NCBI GenBank assembly: GCA_964390565.1
Contig: CAYMII010000019.1
Location: forward strand, 6,714 to 70,713
Source: UBA8529 sp964390565
GTDB lineage: Bacteria > Bacteroidota > Bacteroidia > Bacteroidales > Tenuifilaceae
Reading direction: 5' to 3'
DNA: 64,000 bases
Within the stretch, counting starts at the first letter, position 1. Every line of letters begins with the position of its first letter. The notes beneath the pieces were generated by a model that was not told the origin of the DNA, ran no database searches, and worked only from the letters and a program-made list of their open reading frames with translations. This document shows, piece by piece, positions 60,549 through 64,000 of this stretch. A program made the translations under genes and the position numbers.

Positions 60549-63276
60549 CTATTTACCAAACTTAATGCTCGATTGAGCAGCAGCTAAACGCGCAATTGGA
60601 ACACGGAAAGGTGAGCAGCTAACATAGGTTAATCCTGATTTGAAGCAGAACTCAACCGATGCAGGATCTCCACCTTGCTCACCGCAAATACCTACTTTAA
60701 GATCGCTACGTGTTGCACGACCTTTGGTAACAGCCATTTCGATTAGCTGACCAACACCACTTTGATCGATGGTTTGGAATGGATCAGCTGCAAGCATCTT
60801 GTTATCAAGATAATCGTTCATGAAACCTCCGATATCATCACGGCTGAAACCAAATGTCATCTGAGTTAGGTCGTTTGTACCAAACGAGAAGAATTCAGCT
60901 GTTTTAGCCATACGATCAGCGAGTAAACAAGCGCGTGGGATTTCAATCATAGTACCGTACTTGTACTTAATCTCTTTTACACCAAATTTAGCGCAAACCT
61001 CAGCGTAAACGCGGTCAGCAATTTTCTTGGTGAAATCAAGTTCAGATACATCGCAGGTTACAGGAACCATGATTTCAGGATGTGGTTGGTGACCTTCTTT
61101 AATTAGCTCTACAGCTGATTCGAAGATAGCACGAATTTGCATCTCAGAAACCTCTGGGTATGTAACACCAAGACGAACACCACGGTGTCCCATCATTGGG
61201 TTCGACTCATGTTAAAGCCTCACCACGTTTAGCAATAGCAGCAGCAGTAATACCTAATGCCTTAGCAAGTTCTGCTTGCTTCTCTTCACTTTGTGGCACA
61301 AACTCGTGTAGAGGTGGGTCAAGTAAACGGAATGTTACAGGAAGAGTATCCATAGCTAGCATAGTAGCTTTGATATCTTTCTTAACAAATACGAAAAGTT
61401 CATCAAGTGCACTACGACGCTCTTTCTCGCCATCGCTTAGAATCATCTTACGAAGTAAGAATAATGGTTGCTCAGAACCCTTACCGTAGAACATGTGCTC
61501 AGTACGGAAAAGACCAATACCTTCAGCGCCAAATTCACGGGCAATTCTTGCATCATCTGGAGTATCAGCATTTGTACGAACACCCATCTTACGATGCTTG
61601 TCAACAATCTTCATGAACTCTTGGAAACGAGGATTCTCAGAAGCATCCATCAAAGGAAGCGAACCTGTGTAAACATGTCCTTTTGTTCCGTTCAAAGTAA
61701 GAATATCACCTTCTTTAATAACGATATCGGTACCAGGTATTTTTGCAGTTTTCTTAGCAACATCAACATGCATACCACCAGCACCTACAATACAGCACTT
61801 ACCCCATCCACGAGCAACAAGTGCAGCGTGCGAAGTCATACCACCACGAGCAGTTAAAATGCCCTCTGCAGCGCGCATACCCTCAACATCCTCTGGGTTA
61901 GTTTCCTCACGAACTAGGATAACTTTTTCACCTTTACGGTTCCATGCAACAGCATCCTCAGCAGTGAAAACAACTTTACCAACAGCAGCACCAGGACCAG
62001 CAGGCAAACCTTTTACAATTGGGTTAACCTTTTTCTCCTCAGCAGGGTTGCAAATTGGGTGAAGTAATTCATCTAATTGAGCTGGGTCAACACGCAATAC
62101 TGCTGTTTTCTCATCAATTAGTTTTTCGTGTAGCATATCCATAGCCATGTTCAACGCAGCAGTACCAGTACGTTTACCAGCACGGCATTGTAACATGTAA
62201 AGTTTACCTTCCTGAATAGTGAACTCAATATCAAGCATATCCTTGAACGATTTCTCAAGGGTATTGCGGATTGCATCTAGTTCTTTGTATGTTCCAGGCA
62301 TTAACTCTTGCATACTATGCAAGTGTTTATTTTGCTCGTTCTTTGTATCGTCGTTTAGTGGGTTTGGAGTACGGATACCAGCAACCACGTCTTCGCCTTG
62401 AGCGTTAACTAACCACTCACCATAGAAGATATTGTCGCCAGTTGCAGGGTTACGGGTAAATGCAACACCAGTAGCAGAAGAATCGCCCATGTTACCGAAC
62501 ACCATTGCCTGAACGTTAACAGCAGTACCCCAGTTATCAGGAATACCCTCGATACGACGGTACGAAACTGCTTTTTTACCATTCCAGCTCTTGAATACGG
62601 CTTTAATACCACCAACTAATTGCTCTTTAGCATCATCGGGGAATTCTTTACCCAATGAACTCTTAACGCGTTTTTTGAACTCCTCAGCTAAAGTTTTCAA
62701 ATCTTCGGCAGATAAGTCTGTATCGGATTTACAACCTTTACTGTGCTTGTACTCGTCAAGCATATCGTCAAGTTGCTTACGGATACCCTTACCATCAACT
62801 GGCTCTAGACCTTCAGCTTTCTCCATCACCACGTCGGCGTACATCATAATTAAACGACGGTACGAGTCGTAAACAAAACGTGGGTTGTTGGTTTTCTTGA
62901 GAAGACCAGGAATTGTAGCTGAGCAAAGACCAATATTAAGAACGGTATCCATCATACCTGGCATTGAACTACGAGCACCAGAACGGCAACTTAAAAGAAG
63001 TGCATTCTCAGAATCGCCATACTTCATACCCATTGCCTTCTCAACGTCAGCCATTGCAGTCCAAACTTGCTCCATCAAATCTGCTGGAAGCTCATTATTA
63101 TTTGCATAATAATCGTTACAAGTTTCGGTTGTAATGGTGAATCCTGCAGGAACAGGAAGTCCCAATAGACACATTTCGGCCAAGTTGGCTCCTTTTCCAC
63201 CAAGCAGATTTTTCATATCTGCTTTTCCTTCGGCTGTTTTGTTACCGAAGAAATAAACGCGTTTTACTTTTGACAT
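60549..63276 (-). CDS. ppdK: Pyruvate, phosphate dikinase, interrupted by a one-base frameshift
   Basis: Reversibly makes PEP from pyruvate, ATP and phosphate. Together the two pieces encode about 909 residues, the normal length. The first piece (63276-61207) has the N-terminal ATP-grasp domain (LGGKGANLAEMCLLGLPVPAGFTI, SCRSGARSSMPGMMDTVLN) and the swivelling phospho-His domain (GGMTSHAALVARGWGKCCIVG). The second piece (in frame from about 61211 to 60549) has the C-terminal PEP-binding barrel (NPMMGHRGVRLGVTYPEV onwards, GICGEQGGDPASVEFC). Between them an extra base at 61212/61213 breaks the frame: removing it gives GEALHESNPMMGHRG, which matches the family. Otherwise well conserved, so a sequencing error or a very recent mutation is likely. 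Confidence 0.93.
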
Positions 63277-63346
63277 TTATGTATCAGATTAAATTAAACT
63301 ATTGATTATTATTTACTTAATTTCAAACGAACACTTTGTGAGTTTA

Positions 63347-63354
63347 CAAAATTA
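63347..63354 (-). promoter_or_regulatory. Promoter -7 box of ppdK (TAatTTTG)
   Basis: The minus strand reads TAATTTTG, full consensus match, 71 bp before the ppdK ATG. No clear -33. Confidence 0.4.
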
Positions 63355-63436
63355 TTAAAAAAATTGGAATGACACATTTTTGATTATCGGCTTAAGTGTT
63401 AAACAATCGCAAACGATTGAAAGCGTGAGGTAATTG

Positions 63437-63499
63437 GACAATTTGACAATGAGACAATTTGAAAATGAGACAATTTGAAAATGAGACAATTTGAAAATG
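63437..63499. repeat. Tandem repeat, 15-16 bp unit
   Basis: Four consecutive copies of a unit like GAGACAATTTGAAAAT: one divergent (GGACAATTTGACAAT), then 16, 15 and 16 bp copies nearly identical. Located between the divergent ppdK and DPP IV genes. The same kind of simple word (ACAATTTG/AAATAGTC) is used in the arms of the four-helix-bundle element 2, but no inverted partner is present here. Confidence 0.8.
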
Positions 63500-63634
63500 G
63501 TAAGATTTGATAAGAACATATCATTTCTTTGAAGTTTGACTTATAAAGATTATTTTGGGGTGGTGTTAAACTAATATTTTACAAATCATTCTAATAAGCA
63601 TCAGCAACTTAAAACAAATATAAAACCTAATAAT

Positions 63635-64000
63635 ATGAGAAACATCCGTAAATGTTTATGGCTATTGGTAATAGCATTAATATTTATTCCTCAGCTTAGC
63701 TCTGCCCAAAAGGCAAAAATCACCCTTGAGGATTTGTTCAAAAAAGGAACCTTCCGTTCGCGCAGCGTTTACGGCTTAACATCGATGAACGATGGGGAAC
63801 ATTACTCGGCCTACAATGCAAAGCGTCAGGTAGCCAAGTTTAAATACGCTACTGGTGATGAGGTTGCAACACTATTTGACCCTGCTGAATTCACATCGAA
63901 CGAGGATATGAAAGAATTTGGAGGATACCAGTTTAGTCCCGCAGAAGATAAGATGCTGATTCAACCCAAAAACGACTATATCTACCGTCATTCATACACC
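63635..64000 (+). CDS. DPP IV-like S9B dipeptidyl-peptidase (partial, N-terminus only)
   Basis: The first 122 codons, running off the right edge. Signal peptide (KCLWLLVIALIFIPQLSSAQ), then KITLEDLFKKGTFRSRSVYGL and SMNDGEHYSAYNAKRQVAKFKY, the N-terminal propeller sequence of Bacteroidota DPP IV (prolyl dipeptidyl-peptidase), which removes Xaa-Pro dipeptides in the periplasm. The catalytic domain is outside the window. It complements the S46 peptidase at 44958 in proteolytic nutrient use. Confidence 0.85.
   Translation, partial: MRNIRKCLWLLVIALIFIPQLSSAQKAKITLEDLFKKGTFRSRSVYGLTSMNDGEHYSAYNAKRQVAKFKYATGDEVATLFDPAEFTSNEDMKEFGGYQFSPAEDKMLIQPKNDYIYRHSYT

Larger units (their letters stand above)
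63277..63634. other. Divergent intergenic region ppdK / DPP IV
   Basis: About 360 bp. It contains a ppdK -7 box (TAatTTTG, minus, 63354-63347) and the tandem repeat at 63437-63499. I see no ORF or RNA gene. Confidence 0.5.

Noticed and set aside
60549..63276. ppdK as two separate genes
   Set aside because: The two frames join to a normal-length PPDK when one base is removed, and the second piece has no plausible own start or promoter.
63437..63499. Possible CRISPR array
   Set aside because: Units are contiguous with no spacers and no cas genes are near.

Overview
The window reads as a chromosomal segment of a Bacteroidota bacterium, most like the Bacteroidales/Marinilabiliales side of the phylum. 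The evidence is AT-rich DNA, recurring TAnnTTTG promoter -7 boxes, lipoproteins with SC-type lipoboxes, a TonB-dependent receptor with an N-terminal carboxypeptidase-regulatory-like domain, a BT_3928-family DoxX protein, S46 and S9 dipeptidyl-peptidases, an ATP-type PEP carboxykinase together with pyruvate phosphate dikinase, and Y_Y_Y/propeller signalling proteins. Two methyl-accepting chemotaxis proteins suggest a taxis-capable organism. I see no rRNA, tRNA, CRISPR array, prophage or classical IS.

Layout. 1-2477: uvrA (minus, 3' end outside the window). 2778-3631: ECF sigma factor plus a small ORF. 3715-5570: SPFH protein / unknown / Arc-like RHH protein / zinc ribbon operon. 5602-6911: rsmE and a YfcE-like phosphoesterase. 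6908-16378 (minus): a 1540-residue beta-rich envelope protein, prmA, tpiA, a DppB-like permease, mazG, a four-helix-bundle (S23-like) gene and a SAM hydroxide adenosyltransferase. 16525-18908 (plus): phoH, a second four-helix-bundle gene, purC. 19012-25604 (minus): DUF3999, DUF2339 and a SNF2 helicase. 25790-32582 (plus): LysM protein, exported superoxide dismutase, pckA, a lysozyme-like protein and a lipoprotein. 32630-34321: chemoreceptor. 34495-40132 (minus): two lipoproteins, a TonB receptor and a molybdopterin-fold lipoprotein. 40436-44913: plsY, cdaA, folP, tmk, DoxX/BT_3928. 44958-50692: S46 dipeptidyl-peptidase and a large propeller-SpoIIE phosphatase sensor. 50748-54840: a lipoprotein, OsmC, YdeI/OmdA-like, RidA, a beta-helix lipoprotein and an OM barrel. 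55075-58270: TPR histidine kinase, NarL-type regulator and a barrel-like protein. 58326-60369: chemoreceptor plus YfiR-like protein. 60549-63276: ppdK with a one-base frameshift. 63635-64000: start of a DPP IV-like S9 peptidase.

The most unusual structure is a pair of elements of almost equal size (about 469 and 471 bp) at 15106-15574 and 17484-17954. Each holds one four-helix-bundle (23S-rRNA-IVS-protein-like) ORF between imperfect inverted arms made of short tandem units. In both, the outer arm supplies or overlaps the stop codon of the upstream gene, and the other arm ends about 8-9 bp before the start codon of the next gene on the same strand. The two proteins and the two arm sequences are clearly different, so the shared architecture is unlikely to be one recent duplication. 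A third inverted repeat of similar style but without an ORF lies at 18921-19008. I propose these as a candidate undescribed intercistronic element class; mobility is inference.

Other points: the ppdK frameshift, three GATATG/CATATC half-sites around the promoter of the TonB operon, and two adjacent lipoproteins sharing a C-terminal domain.
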